Source: Stratiolaelaps scimitus
Taxonomy: Eukaryota; Arthropoda; Arachnida; Mesostigmata; Laelapidae
DNA: 64,000 nucleotides
Reading direction: 5' to 3'
NCBI GenBank assembly: GCA_019614645.1
Contig: JABWDB010000049.1
Span: forward strand, 1,426,001-1,490,000
Made by a program: the position numbers and the translations under genes. Shown here piece after piece: positions 32,431-46,000 of the stretch (the stretch's first letter is position 1; each line of letters opens with the position of its first letter). The notes under the pieces are model-generated. The model saw only the letters and a program-made list of their open reading frames with translations. It was not told the DNA's origin and did no database searches.

Positions 32431-35400
32431 CTAGGCAGTGGCGGGTGGGGAATGCTCACTTGCCGACCCAATCGCGAACAGGTGTCCGGAGTATTTCGAG
32501 GCATCGATGTTGTCCTCGAAGAACATCTGCAAGGCAGCGGCAGAGCACAGCAACAAGAACAAACAACAACAACAAAATACCATCCATGACAACAACATCA
32601 CACGGACATGTTGTTTGAGCGACGAATTCGCCGAGACGCGAGATTGAAAGAGAGAGTGACAGAGAGAGAGAGAGAGAGAGAAAACATTGTGAGACGGTCC
32701 AAACAGTTCGCTTGATATCAAGGTCGGACCTCATATGACGCTCATGTGCACGCTTCGTGCGACCAGCCGTGCATGCAGCGACACACCCTCGTGTCAATCA
32801 ACACAATCAATCCCCATTGTTGTACTATGCTAAATAATATGCTATGTATAACGAAGCCCGTTCGGACACCCGGCTTTTGCGAGCCCCACACACAATCTTT
32901 GCCATGCGAAAAATTGAAAAAGACAACACAATATTAAACACATCAACGGTTCATTTCAAATTGCGACGATTATATGTCCCCCAGATGATGTCGAACAAAT
33001 GAGCGGCATGCAGAGCAAATACACGCTATAGGTGAGGCTAAAAAAATATGGATGGTATTTATTCCGCGTGAAAACTCTTTACTTCCTTTTCATGGTTTGC
33101 TGTTTTTTTTCTTATCATCATATCAACGTTGTCGACTATCTATATTTCTCCTTCAGCATATCACTCACTATATGGTCTCCCATCAGCATTTGGGGCCCTC
33201 TGGAAAGGTTGTGCCGTTCCCATGAACAGCCTTTTATTCGAACCTATTAAACAATTCTCAGAAATCCCACCCGTCCCCGTGAAAGGCACACTGGGTGTCC
33301 TCAGTCTGGTTTAGCAGAACGTTTCTATCATTCGTTCTCTTGACCTTAAAGGCGACAGTTAATTGCTGTCAGACAATCAGGGCATCGTGTATGTATTAAT
33401 AAATACATAAGAGCAACCGCGGTTCTTCGAGTTAAATCTAATGCACGCACCTAAAACTTATAAACAAAGAGATTCATTCGTCCTTGTAGATTATGCTTAA
33501 CCTCGGGCAGAACGTGTATCACGTATCGCGTATAGTTAGCTGTCCACATTACATCTCACATCGCACACAACGCTGCGAATGCTAGTTTTTGGCGCAACAC
33601 ACCTTAAAAATATATCACATTTCCATGTTACCCGTAAGCCTTAAGCGAGTCTACATTTTGCTGCCCATTTTCGCTCATTTTCTTCTTATAAATAATCATA
33701 GTATGTATATATTACTGTTATATGTATACCGAACGTTGTCTTCGCCACCGGTTTATCATATACTAGCACTCCTTGGCACTGTCAGTAGAGCACCTTTTCA
33801 CAGCTTACTCTGTTTGGCTTTCTTGTCTCAACTATTATTGCAACTTGAACCGTGAAGCTTCCTTCGAGCTTGAAACATTGGCCCACTTGGAAAACTACTT
33901 TCACCAACGATCATGAAGTGTGAATGACCAAGGACACGAGAAACAGGCGATGAGTATTGCTTTGCAACCCCCTTGAAAATCTTGACTTCGAACCTAAGAG
34001 GTCGTTTGGAAGTCGCCCTTAATCACCCTCATCCTTGTCTCTTGTAACGTAGACTGACTTCGCGAGCTTCACACCACCATAGGGCTGGGAATCGAACCGA
34101 TTCCAATGGCGGGAGTGTTTGTCTTATCAACTGACTTAGGGTCAGCCAAGCTATGGGGGGTCTTGCTATTGACTGTATTCTGTCCATTAATGAACTCGAT
34201 CTGAAGTGTCGAGTCTTGCTTGACGTCGAGCACCTTGAACGAGCCGCGATCGGCACCATCGACCTTGTACTCCAAGCAGTGATTGGCCGACCCCAGCAAC
34301 GAATCGAAGACCAAGCGTTCCTGAAAACATGACGATCAACTAGCCAAGCTATACACCAGTACAGGAACCAGCAACCAACCAGTACCAAGCAATCAACAAA
34401 CACCAACTACAACAAGTATCAACGCAACGTGTATAGGCGCATTCCCACTGGTGACCGCCCTCGGCTGAGCCAACCGATGAGTAAATTTATCCATACGGAC
34501 AAAAGGGACCAATCAGCTCGAAGGAGGGCAACAGACAATGAAAAAGGCGGCAGCAGCAGCAGCAGCAGCAACAACAAAAAGCAATAATAAATAAAAATGA
34601 AACAAGCGAAACATTATATACATGCATGTCTAGCTATTGGATTGCTAAATTTCAGGGAAAAATATATTCGCATAAAGGATAAGATTTCTCGGTGCAACGC
34701 AACAGTCTATGCAAGTCATTCAGTATTAGTATGAACCAGGAACAGCATACGTTAATAGTAACGCCTATGCGTTTGCACCATTACTAAGTCCTATTGACTA
34801 CGACATAACGAAAACGGCAAATTGCAGAGTGAATTAGCGCCACCTAACGATTGGTTAAGCATCATCCATTCCGTATCTTACCTCGCGCATTTTGAAGAAT
34901 GCTGCACCAGTCAGGAGCGAGTCGGAGCCAGCGGTGTGCTGAGGTCCTATGCGAACCAATTTCAGCTGCTCCGCCACCTCCTGAAGGCCGCCCTTGAGGC
35001 TCTTACAGCTCTTCATCAGGTACTTGATATCGTAGATGACAGGGAAGTAGATCTTTAGGAGTTCAAAAAATTCGTGCTCGTTTTCAGGGATCTTCTCTTC
35101 GGTCAACAGCTTGAGTAGGTAACCGAAGTCATATCCAGCGTGAAAGCAGAGCCAATGCACTCCCTCGCACAGCACTACCCCGGACGTGATCAATAGCTGT
35201 GCGAATTCGAACGGTTCGATTCCCTCATCTGCATGACGCTCAAATACGATGCCTGAGAATGGCAAAAGCAGAACGTGAGAGAGTGACACGATGGTGAAGA
35301 GGACAGAAAACGATGCACTAACGGCTAACCTCGATTCAGGTTAGCCCTAGTTAGTGCATCATTAACTGCCAAGGTGTATGACGAAGCGAAGCCGTGTCTA

Positions 35401-38400
35401 GCTTATATAAATATGTCGACGTTGGGCCGTAATTGATTCTAGGAAGTTGAGAGGCGGTGAATATACGATCGTATACATACCAGAGTTAGCCAGTAAGTCA
35501 ATAGAATCCTGTGCAAACATGTCTTCCTTAAGGTTGAAGCGAAAGTTGAACTGCCACGTGGCTTTTGGGTTTCCCCGTTCGTCGAAGAAGGTCAGTCCCA
35601 ACTGTATCAACTTCAGCAAATCAACGTTGCAACTGCAGTGGATATCAAATAAAGAAGCAAAATTATCAGTAAATGGCATTGATCAGTTGATAGTATCAGA
35701 GCAGGCAGAGCTGATAGAACTGAGAATCACAAGAACGCTGATCGCAAGGTTTCTTCTTCTTCTTCTTCGAGAGAGAGAGCTTCCTTTGACGAAAACAAAT
35801 CCTAAGTATGGAACAATATAGCTGATGGTATAAATGTATTGAATAATCTACGAATGCATTGCCCAAATGATTGGTGTTGAGGTAATTAGGATGGATGATA
35901 CAATATTTTAACGATTTTGTTTGCATTTGAAGGGTAGTTCTGCCGGTAGATTACTTCAATGTCAACTGTTCAGCTAACGTATACCTCATTAACCGCATCA
36001 TTAAACAAATATTATTATAGTATGATGGATATTCGATTTCGCTGTATTTTTGTTTGATACCTAAGAGAGTTTTCTCGGAAAACACCTACCGCAGGATTTG
36101 ATATTGGTACTCGCCCATCGAGCGAAATTCGCCTATGGGCATGGCGACAACGCCTGGAAATTCCGTGTCGAACCCAATAAATGGGTACTTTTTGACGACA
36201 TGTCTGCAATTTTATTCAAAAATAAATTCCCTTGGTTAATCGGATACAATGATAGTGAGCATTAGATCAGAAGTAGGCAACTATTTATGACTCATGGATT
36301 AACTAGTGAAATAGAAAAATATATATATATTTACAATGGCAGCTGATATCTATGCTCACAATATATGTAAATATATCCAGCAGTCCATATTTAGGGGACC
36401 TCTCCAGTAAACATGGTCAGGTTAGAACGAACACGCTAAAATTCCATTGGATAGAGGCAAAAGAAAGACATCATTTGCCGGAAAATTTCAGAGCAATCCG
36501 TTTCTAGAGAGGTTCAAACCGTGCCGCGACCTTTGACCAGAATGACTAATACTGCTGAAATGAGTTTACTAGCTGCAATCATAATACCGCTAAGTTAATT
36601 GTTGTGAAGCGCGCTGTCGAATTTCGCCCTAATGTCCAGTCGGAATTACTTAAATATAGACATTTTCAGCATTCACTGCATAGGAATTAATATACATTTG
36701 AAAGGCAAAATCGTTTCTGAAATAATATTCAACATCGTGTGTGTATATCTTAATCAAAATGAAAGCTGTACATCAGAGCCGTATACTCGAATTCCACGGA
36801 TTGAGTTCGCAGCGCTGTTACAACAATAAATTAATTTGCAATGTTTGTGGTATATTACAAAACAATCCCTAAGAAGAATCAATGCCACATTAAGTTCAAT
36901 GCAAAGTGTACGTCTTCTCTGATATACACAATATATTGTATATGTACGTATGTAACATAGTAGAATTGTACTCCGTACAATTCTACTACCGTATATTGAA
37001 CTCATATACATTTTTATAAATATGGCTTTTGATCATTCTATGTAACCTCTAATAAACCTCCTATGTAACACATCGAGATGGTCGCTGTATATTGATTGAT
37101 ACGATATGTCCCGACCGCCGCAGATCTACGAACACTGATATGCGCGTTCACATCTATATTAATACAATCAATGTGAGGAGGCCTTTCGAGCACACATGCG
37201 CTAAATGTAATATTCTGAAAGCGCCGACATCGTTATTAAAAGAACTTTAGTTTAGGCATGAACCCAAAGAATATCAAGAACAACTTGTTGTTGTGTTTTA
37301 TCTACACGCGCACATCTCGCAACAATATACAATGCATGCATTCAATAAACTCCACAGAGTAATACAGTTTTTGTTATATCTTATATACGTTCGCTTGGTC
37401 CCCCGCCTCCTTCCTCTGAGTCGAATAATTTCCGCCCGTATTAATAACAGGCAACGTTCAATAATACTATTTCATCATCACTGTACCAATGTGGCGAGGC
37501 GTGTCGACAACAGCCTCAAATCGCGGCGGGGCATTTCCACCGGTAAATGGGCCTAAGTTTTAGATACAACCAATGATGTATATATGACGAGAGGTGAAAC
37601 AAATGATGTGTTATACCATTGCGGTTAGTGATTGTAGAGAAAGAAAAACAGCTCCAGCAGCAGCAGCAGCTTATCTGGCTAGAAAGGTCAAGGCGCAATC
37701 GCTCCGTCGTTGGAATATCATGGTAGCGCTGACCACAACTATTTACGTTTCATTCCTCTTGAACTACTAAACTCGACTTTTTTTCAGGCTGACGCTCGGC
37801 CAACGTTCTAACGTCGAGCGAACCGCTTTTGCATTGCTTCATAAGACGGACCCCTTGCAATGCAACGGAAATCCTCTGAAACTACTACTGGTATTAGTTA
37901 AGGGCAGCAGCAATAGCTGTTAACAATAGCAGTACCTACTATTGACACAACGGCTTCTGCAACAAAGAGATGAACAAGTCTAGCGTAGATAGTACTGTCG
38001 TTTCGACACCTTTAATCATTTTGTTGCTGTATGACACCTGCGTCCATGACGTTCTCCATTCATCATTTGCTCTCAACAGAAACGGTGAGTGTGCAGAAAT
38101 GCGTACATGAGCACTTGCGCAATTTCTGTAAAGTCACGCCGCAATGACGCGCGCAATTCGGTGAGCGATGACCGTACAGGATAGATTTGCATGTGCGGCG
38201 AGCAGACAGTGTTAGAGACGATTATCGATACCACCACCAACTGATCCGAGCCAGAACTTTAGTTGTGCGCAGATTGCCGCTCGAATCGTTCAGCTCGAAC
38301 ATTGATTCGAGACATCACAGTGCTGCTAACTACTTGGTTAGCCTGGTGTAAGAGAAGGCACTGACTGACTGACTGACCGAGTGACACTTTGCCGCCGCTG

Positions 38401-38897
38401 TTTCCCGCCGTCGCGAACTACGATGATCCGACGAAAGGCAAAAGAGGCGCCGCCGGCGGCGGTGGCGGCAGCAGCAGCGAGGACGACGGTGGTAGTGGCA
38501 GTTTTGGTGCGATCTGTGCACTTTGACACAATCAACTCCGTCTTAAGTTACGCCTGGCAGTGTTTAAAGCTCGCGAACAAGTGACTAATCACACACCGCG
38601 TGGAATTGATTCACCGACAATACGATTCACCAATAGCCAGATTCATGCTGAGAAAACTGCACATTTCTGCGCTCTTGTGGCAACACATGACGGTCAAAAC
38701 AAGAGATTACTTCCGTCTAGCTCATGATAGATGCGTTGCACTTTTTGACGATGGGTCAAACTCACGAGTTGAGTTTGTTGTTCGCCTTTAACCCACTACT
38801 CATTATTCGGGCGTTTTTCGTACCTGATCTCTTTGAAGGCATGCTCGAGGTTAGATGCCCACACGTCGTGGACGCCCTCCCACGTATCAGTCCGCAT
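32431..38897 (-). CDS. CNOT7: CCR4-NOT deadenylase CNOT7/Pop2 (Caf1), 5 coding exons
   Basis: Exons (minus) 38897-38824, 36203-36090, 35632-35481, 35252-34882 and 32526-32431 join in phase with GT/AG borders to 807 nt, 268 aa, against about 285 in human CNOT7. It is a DEDD-family 3' exonuclease that shortens poly(A) tails as the Caf1 subunit of CCR4-NOT. Catalytic residues are present: D37 and E39 in GFDTEFPG, D155 in GYDFGYL, D224 in AGSDSLLTG. Strongly conserved blocks include [38 protein letters not shown] and [12 protein letters not shown]. The ATG at 38897 precedes [10 protein letters not shown], the usual family start, though the frame is open further upstream to 39065. A phase-compatible alternative last exon lies at 34320-34069. 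Intron 1 (2.6 kb) contains a truncated SINE. Confidence 0.93.
34069..34320 (-). CDS. Candidate alternative 3' exon of CNOT7
   Basis: On the minus strand a good acceptor (catgttttcag) precedes an 84-codon frame ending in TGA at 34069. The upstream CNOT7 exon ends in phase 0 after KMRE, and this exon is open in phase 0, starting [11 protein letters not shown] and continuing [19 protein letters not shown] to the end IPSPMVV. Used in place of 32526-32431, it would remove the conserved MFFEDNID tail and add 83 residues with no domain I recognise. Base composition looks coding. It could also be a terminal exon of an unrelated nested gene or a pseudo-exon. Confidence 0.45.
   Translation of the reverse strand, partial: ERLVFDSLLGSANHCLEYKVDGADRGSFKVLDVKQDSTLQIEFINGQNTVNSKTPHSLADPKSVDKTNTPAIGIGSIPSPMVV
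37787..37866 (-). repeat. 5'-truncated SINE (same family as 61.3 kb)
   Basis: The segment ggctgacgctcggccaac through cttcataagacggacccc matches 61317-61395 (gctgactctcagccaac through cttcgtaagacggacccc). Only the body is present here and the tRNA-like head is missing, as expected from 5' truncation of a minus-strand insertion. It lies within CNOT7 intron 1, in the same orientation as that gene. Confidence 0.65.
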
Positions 38898-39835
38898 CCT
38901 GCAGGCCCGACCAAGTGCTTCGGACCGGCACGCACTTTTCCAGAGCTGTCGCAGTGATGTTCGTCTTCGGGCGACAGTAGTACCGACTGCCGACTCCACC
39001 ACAGAGACACCCAGCCATACACAGTGCTGCCGGCGTCGGCTAGATGGCCCACTGCAGCCACCCACAGACTGAGCAGCGATGAGGACCGGCGGCGCAACGC
39101 AGCCCTAGCAGAAGGCGCCATCGCTGCCGCCGCACTCGGATTATCTCGAATCCGTGTCCCTTCGAATCTGGGTTGCCTCAAGCGTTCGACTGGGATGCCC
39201 CGGCGATGAGCATCTTAACGCTGTTTTTCATTCAAGTTCCGCTGCTTCTGATTCGTTTCGTTCGGCTAGCTATGATTGGCCTTGTTTTTTTTAACTAAAA
39301 CAACAGCATAAATGTTGCGAGAACAGGAGGCCGAATCGAGCGCTTTGAATGTGCCGCCACCGTCATTGTTTACACGGTTGTCAAGGCTTCATTGAGTCAT
39401 AACCTGATTGTGTTGCTGGTTGGTGCGGGTCGTTGGGTGAGTGTGTGTCTGTGAGTGTATATGTGCGTATGCGAGCGAGCTGTGCCAGCTTTAGTGTGTG
39501 TCTGTGTGTGTGTGTTTGTGTGTGTTGTGCAAAGGAAGCGGTGCTTGCTTCGGATGCTCTGCCTATTGGGTCGTTGTTTGTCGGCTAGCCACTATCACTT
39601 CGGTTTAATTGTGCGGTTGCTTGTGAGGACCAAATCGAAGGATCTATCCGCCTGTCTGATTGTCCTTTGTGATCGTTCGGAGGTCCCGTATTTTCTTCGC
39701 CACCATCAGCCCACCGTCGCTGTCCCCGTTCGTTCCTCATCGCCTCTACACGTTTTCGTAAATAATCGCCGCTGCCAGTTCTGCGCCGCCGCGGGGGTTG
39801 ATTTAAATGTCTTAGGTGAGACATCCCGTGCCTGA
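38898..39835. promoter_or_regulatory. Shared divergent promoter region, CNOT7 and AT-hook gene
   Basis: The two start codons (38897 minus, 39836 plus) point away from each other across 938 bp. The left two thirds are clearly more GC- and CpG-rich than the surroundings (for example 38390-38520 and 38950-39190), while 39440-39530 is a (GT)n-rich stretch. The interval must hold both transcription starts and 5' UTRs. I could not place a TATA box or initiator with confidence, which fits a CpG-rich housekeeping promoter. Confidence 0.55.
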
Positions 39836-39975
39836 ATGGGAGGTAAGAGCCCAACCGATCCGAGAATGAGCATTGTGTGTGTGGTTCCTTCTTCATATAT
39901 GTTGCGAATCGCGAGCCTATATGGACACGAAGAAATACCCCTGCAGGCGACGCGTCTCTCTCTATACATATATAT

Positions 39976-40006
<31 letters not shown>

Positions 40007-43000
40007 CGTACACACCGTAGTAGGTTGTAGATAAGAAAGTGTGCCCCTGCTAATAGCAACGCTGTAAAGATACATGTAGCACCATATAGATATGTATATA
40101 TGCGAGGAGTATGTACAATATTATACTTGTGCCAGCCCTGAAAGAGTGGTAAGCATTGCTTAATATAATATTTATATTCAAAATTCAGGATCATCAGGAT
40201 CGGGATAAACGATCACGATTCGATTAATGTTCATATATATATATATATGTGTATATGTATATATATAACAGATTAAGCATCCACGAAATCAGTATATATT
40301 GTGATATGGAGTTATGTGCTGGGTTCGGCACGTAGATCTGATCGAAAGTGTGTATAAAATGAATTCAAATTTGCAAAATTAGACGACATAGTAGACGTCG
40401 GCAGGATAACCGCCACGTTCGGTATAGGCCTGCGGCACGTATTTCATTCCGTTACGGGTACTCGACAGACCGAACAACTCAAAATCTACCACCGTATAAC
40501 ACAATTATTTTCGTATTTGATGGGAAATGATGAACCCCCCCCCCCCCCCTCCCCCCGTCGATGGACAACTATAGTCGTTTTGCACATCGCAGCAAATGTT
40601 GCCGGAACACTTCGAACTTCATTATTTTAACCGCACGTCGTACATGCGCGTATATGCAGCTAAATAAGACAGAAAACACAAGAATCTATAAGAAGTCGTA
40701 ATGTGCATGTAAGGTTTTTTTGTTGACTAGGATGGCAGTCTTGCGCTCACACTTTGCAATCTTTAAGTGGTGTTACTACAGATTTTTTTCTTGAGCGCCC
40801 ACTAAAATTGCGAGGATGTTTTGGGTCGGTGGCGTTCGTTACCTAAATAGCTCATCCTGTTCTTGGTTCGCTGGTACTGCTGTGCCCGTACATTTAACTG
40901 GCAATCGGCTACGGATCGTGACATCGAAAACATACTACACACGGATTAGCACCCACTGTAAAGGCGAAATAGGTACTTCGTAACATCTCTTAATGGGAGC
41001 CTTTTCGCATTGGATATTTGTATATTTTTTGTTTGTCTATGGCACATCCGAATTCAGGCGGTCTTGTGCTTGCAGATTTGCCAATGAAGTTAGTATTATT
41101 ATTGTTATACATATTATTTTTTTTCAAAACTGATTAATTCTATAGAGATTTGCTTTTCGCTCAGAAACAGCGCTGCTACGTTCTGAGGAACACTTAATTC
41201 GGAAGTATCCCATGCTGTCAGATATAAATGATAAGTTGTCTTGTAGTGAGTAATTAAACACATTTGCAATGACAGGAAGACTAGAAAATACCCCGGTCGG
41301 CAAAGAGGCGGCATAAACCCCCGTCCCCCTGTTCCGTTAATTATGCGTTTTCATGTTTTGTCTTTCCCTGTGTTCATAAGTACAGCTTGTTTGGTCACAT
41401 AGCTATTAGTGTTAGATTGCCTAAATCAGATGGAAGTGACCTATAGTGTTACAATTTTACTTGCTTTCGTTCGTTGCAATTTCGAGTACAGTTTATGTGG
41501 AGCATTTTAGAAACGATGTGCAGCGCAAACGTTATGTTTTTAGTCCGCCGAAATTCCCGTTACGCATCCAGGCTCCGTCTTTACCGTCTTGGTCCTTGTT
41601 GTGCGGCTTTTTCTAAAGATGCCAAATGCCTTAATATATTTGTCGTATCATCTGCATGAGGCTTCCTCGGATAACCTCCATTCCGTATTGCTCGTTCACT
41701 CTACCTGTAACTCTATACCTGCGAAAAGTTGGATCCACTCGAAACTTTTCGAGTCCTGTCGAATTTGCAATTTTCGACAATGAGTTTGAGCAACGTGAAT
41801 TAACACCTCTTTTGACAAACCTTCTTTTTGGCAGATTCCGACTACGGAGCGGCAATGCCCGAGGCCCTGGAGAAACCGCCACCGCCGCCGTCGCCACCTG
41901 CCGAAAGGCAGGCGCTTCCCTCCCCGGCCGACAACAACAAGCTAGATAACGACAGAGACAATATTGAGCCAAGCAAAACTAACGGAGAGGATGAACAGCT
42001 GGCCAGCAGTGACCTAAGCAGCAATAGTACAGCCGAAGCAAATAATAATCTAAATAGTGATGACCAACTGGAGGACCCGTCCAAAAGCAATGGCGATGTG
42101 ATGGTGGCCGACGAACCTCGACCCAGCCACGATGACAGCACGGACCGACAAAGTGATCTCGACCTGCGGCTCCACGATTCCTCTGAGTCATTCATGGAGC
42201 TTGATGAGGTCAGTTCAGACGCGGCTGTTGCCGCACCAACTAAATCGACGGATCAAGAGACATCGGCAGAAGCTCAGTTGAGCTCTGATGGATCTCAAGA
42301 TAATGCTGTCACCAAGGAGTCTCCTCTGGAGCATCTCGAAGCTGACTCGGAACCGACTGCAAGCACAGAGGCCGAAGGGAAAGAGGAGTCTACCGAGAGA
42401 CCGGCTGCCGAAGTTTCTGTTACAGACGGTAGTTTGGTAACAGATGCTCCAGTGGTTGTCGATATAGACTCGCCATCTACACAGCAGCAGGAACAGCAAC
42501 AGCAGCAGAGCAAGGTCGAGCCGTCGGTGTCACCAGCAAAGGGCGATGGAGGTGGCGCTTCAGCAACAGTTGCCACATCTGCCAGCGCCGTTGTGCATCC
42601 GTCTTCGGCCACGGGCAGTTCGCCGCGGAATCGGAGCACCAGCCCCGAGATCGGTGAGGGTGAGGCCACGCCATCTGAGGACGTTGTCACTATCGTCGTG
42701 ATGGAGAAAGATGACGAAGAAGAGCCTAGCGAAGAGGAGGGCGCTGGCCAAGATCTACCACCTGGGACCGACGCTGGGACAGGCACCCCGGAAGAATGTG
42801 ATGACTCTGGCGAAGCTGGTGCTTCGGGTGAACCAGCCGTTAAACTGGTTACCACTGAAGGCGATCAGGGAGTGGAAATATCGAGTGGAAACTTGAAACA
42901 GGAGCCGGAAGGACGGATGGATAATGAGGCTACTCCTACGGCTGCTACTGCCCCTGTTGATAGCGACAGCAACTCTAGGGAGGCGGAGCAGGCCGAGAGC

Positions 43001-46000
43001 AGCTTTCTTATCCTCGGCTCTGACCACAGCTCTGGAGAGTCGGGGAGCGAAGAATCTAGTCGCACCAAGGAGAACGGAGAAGTTGGCAACACTGCAGCTG
43101 AACGGGTTCCTTCTTCGAGCGGCACGGGCCAAACAAAAGTAAGTGCTGGTGTCAGATCTTATCCAATCTGGTTTACTATAAAAATATATACAGCCATCGA
43201 TGCGTAGTCATTTGTGCATGCGGTAACAATGAGAGAGTAGCATAATTTTGACAATGACTCGTATTCCTTTCCTGCGTTTCGTAATTGAATAGGCTAGCGG
43301 CAATGCACAGACCAGTGGTAAGGTGCATCCGTCCCCGGAAGAAATGAATGACGAACGCTTCGCTGAAATCGAGAGTTTAGTAGCGGCATTCGATCGTCCT
43401 GAAGACGAAGGCAACGAGGGAGGACAGCCTGGATCCTCGCAGGCGGGTAGAGTTAGAAAGGAATCAGCGGCCGGCGCGCATATCCCCTCAATGGTAGTGC
43501 AGGGCAAAGTGCAAAAGAAACGTGGACGTAAAAGCAAAGAAGAAAAAGAGCGACTCGCGAGACTGGCGGAAACCCTGACATCAGCAGAGGCAGCTGAGAC
43601 TTCCGACGAGAGCAAAAACCGAGCGGTCAAAGCAGAGAAGTGGGCTAGCGGGCTCCGAGTTAAATCCGAGAAGATCACCGAAAACAAGCAACGAAGATCA
43701 GCCATGGTAGCTACCGACGATACGGTTGAGCTCATCGAGGTAACTGAGCAGAAAGTACAGAAAGCTCGACGAACTGGCGGGGCTCCAACGAAAAAGGAGC
43801 CACAAAGGCCTGACAGCGCAGCTGGTGGCAGTACCTTCGAACTGGCAATAGCTACTGATGTGGTGGCTGGAAATAGCCAAAAAGAAGTACCCAGTGTCGT
43901 TGGTACGTTTCTTTTGCTCTTATTATCCTGTATCGATTGCTGGTTGCGAGTACATGTAGTTTCCTGTTGAAAGAGGACGACTGTCTCGAACAGTCGAAAC
44001 TATCGCCCAAAAATTGGTCGTGGTAGTTGACGCTAGCAGTTCATTCTCTTAAAACGTGACCTGCCTTTATTTGGTTTTTGTTTGTGCAGTGTTGGGTACT
44101 TCGTTGGTATCAGATGTTAAGCTAATAATATGAACTTGACTGACTTGATCTGTTCGCGCGAGACGGCATAGACTTACATGTGAAGCAAAAATAGATGAGG
44201 AGTGTTGACTAACATACAAAAGAAATTAATATCAGTCATTTCACCTGACGCATTAGGCAACGGCAAACTTCGTGTACATGGCTATGAGCGAGTCCATCCA
44301 CAAACGGGTTTACCTGAGCTGGTTACGGTAAATCGAGAAGCGCTTGAGAAAGTTATCTCGGAGCAGAATAGCCAAATGCAACGCATGAAGGCCAAACTGA
44401 AAGAAATGTACAAGGTCTGCGACGATCTCCGCAAGGTCGTTCTAACAAAAGGACTTCGTAAGTGACCAAACGATTTGATAGTTGTATATAGATGCATTGG
44501 ATTAGATGTCGAAATAATCGAAATGCGGCAAATTTTGTTGTTAAATTGATTGTTGACGCATCTAAGAAGTCCCAACATCTCGTATTCTGTCAAATTTGTG
44601 GCGGCGAAAAGGACATCTATGTCGATGTATTCCGCCAATCCTTGTTTGTTTGTTTATTTGTTATAGGACAATATGTTCGGATAATTAGAAAAACATGTTC
44701 GGGTCACTTGAATCACACACATCTCTGACGAATGATTAAAATACCTTTTTTTTTTATTTTATTCAATAAAAACAAAATCACAGCAACAGTCGTACAGTGA
44801 TAGTAGTGCTGTGACCAGTCCAACTCACTCTCTGCGAGAAGGCCTTTAAAACAAAATAGAAATCATGGAACTCTGCGTTCTGTCGGGCCCCAGCCCTGCG
44901 GTACCATTTTGTGACCTGTAGCAGCCTTTCTGAAGAGTCGCGGTTTGCCAGTCCTGCCCCGCTATTGTGGCGTCTGCTACGCCAGATGACGCTGTGCGAC
45001 CCACAACGCATGCGTAGCGAGGGCGGGTACATGGTGGCTCCAAACCACTCTAGCTGTCAGGGGGGCCGGCGCGTTGTTCACCGGGTCGGACAGCGAACAA
45101 CACAGCCGCAAAGAACGCTCGCCTAAGTTGCAGACCACATGAAAGGGCCTGTCATCACAGCATAGTAATGCAGTAAACACTCGACGTCCAGTCCAGTGAG
45201 GAACTAGCGACAAAGACAGATTTCTGTTTAGCGAATCGTGCACAAGCAGATCGACAAATTGGCACCAATCGAGAGAGCAAACAGTAGTAGTCGTCGTAGT
45301 ACGACTAGCAGTGTCTTTGTGAGTATTTTCCTACTGCAAAACAACACATACTGTTCTAATCTATTCGAGCCTGCAAGTGGATACTCTCGATTGTATGTGA
45401 ACAATCAACTGACTGTCCCTGGCCAATCGATCACGATAGTTGGAAATTGCCACTTGATTGCTATTGCTGCTATCACCATATAAGATGTGATGCTACTGTA
45501 TAATTCGAACAGTTATTAGTCTATCTGTATTATGCTTCTACAATTCGAGCAGTTATTATTATTATTGTCATTTGGTGTGGGCTTCGCACGCATTTCTCGC
45601 GGGACGAGATCGATTGGCGGCTAATGCTATTTTTACAGGGATAGTGGATTTCGCGAAAGTATGGGGTGAAAATTGTTTGTTATGTAACGATTAGTGCGCC
45701 ATCGTTGACTCAAATATTATGACTATTTGATTGACGAGCACACGTGCTTATCTCAGCTATATTGTACGAAATTTACCTTGCTATTTTTGTGATCTGGTGT
45801 TGACTTATTCAATAAGTGTGGGGCTAGTGTATATGGGTCAATTTGTGGTTCGCGGCTTCATTCTTCTCAGCTATTGATGAAGTAAATGCGTTAATCATTA
45901 TCACATCTCTGTGTGCGCTGTGTTGTGAGCTGGACACAGAAACTTTTCGATTTATATGCATCGTATATGAGCAGCATGTATTGGACTCGCATCCGGTATC

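Noticed and set aside
39585..40194. Minus-strand frames of 142 and 162 codons overlapping the start of the AT-hook gene
   Set aside because: They read through (AT)n as YIYIYI and overlap the plus-strand start and donor. No homology.
42295..42855. Minus-strand frame of 186 codons antisense to exon 2 of the AT-hook gene
   Set aside because: A shadow of a Ser/Glu/Ala-rich plus-strand exon whose composition keeps the antisense frame open.
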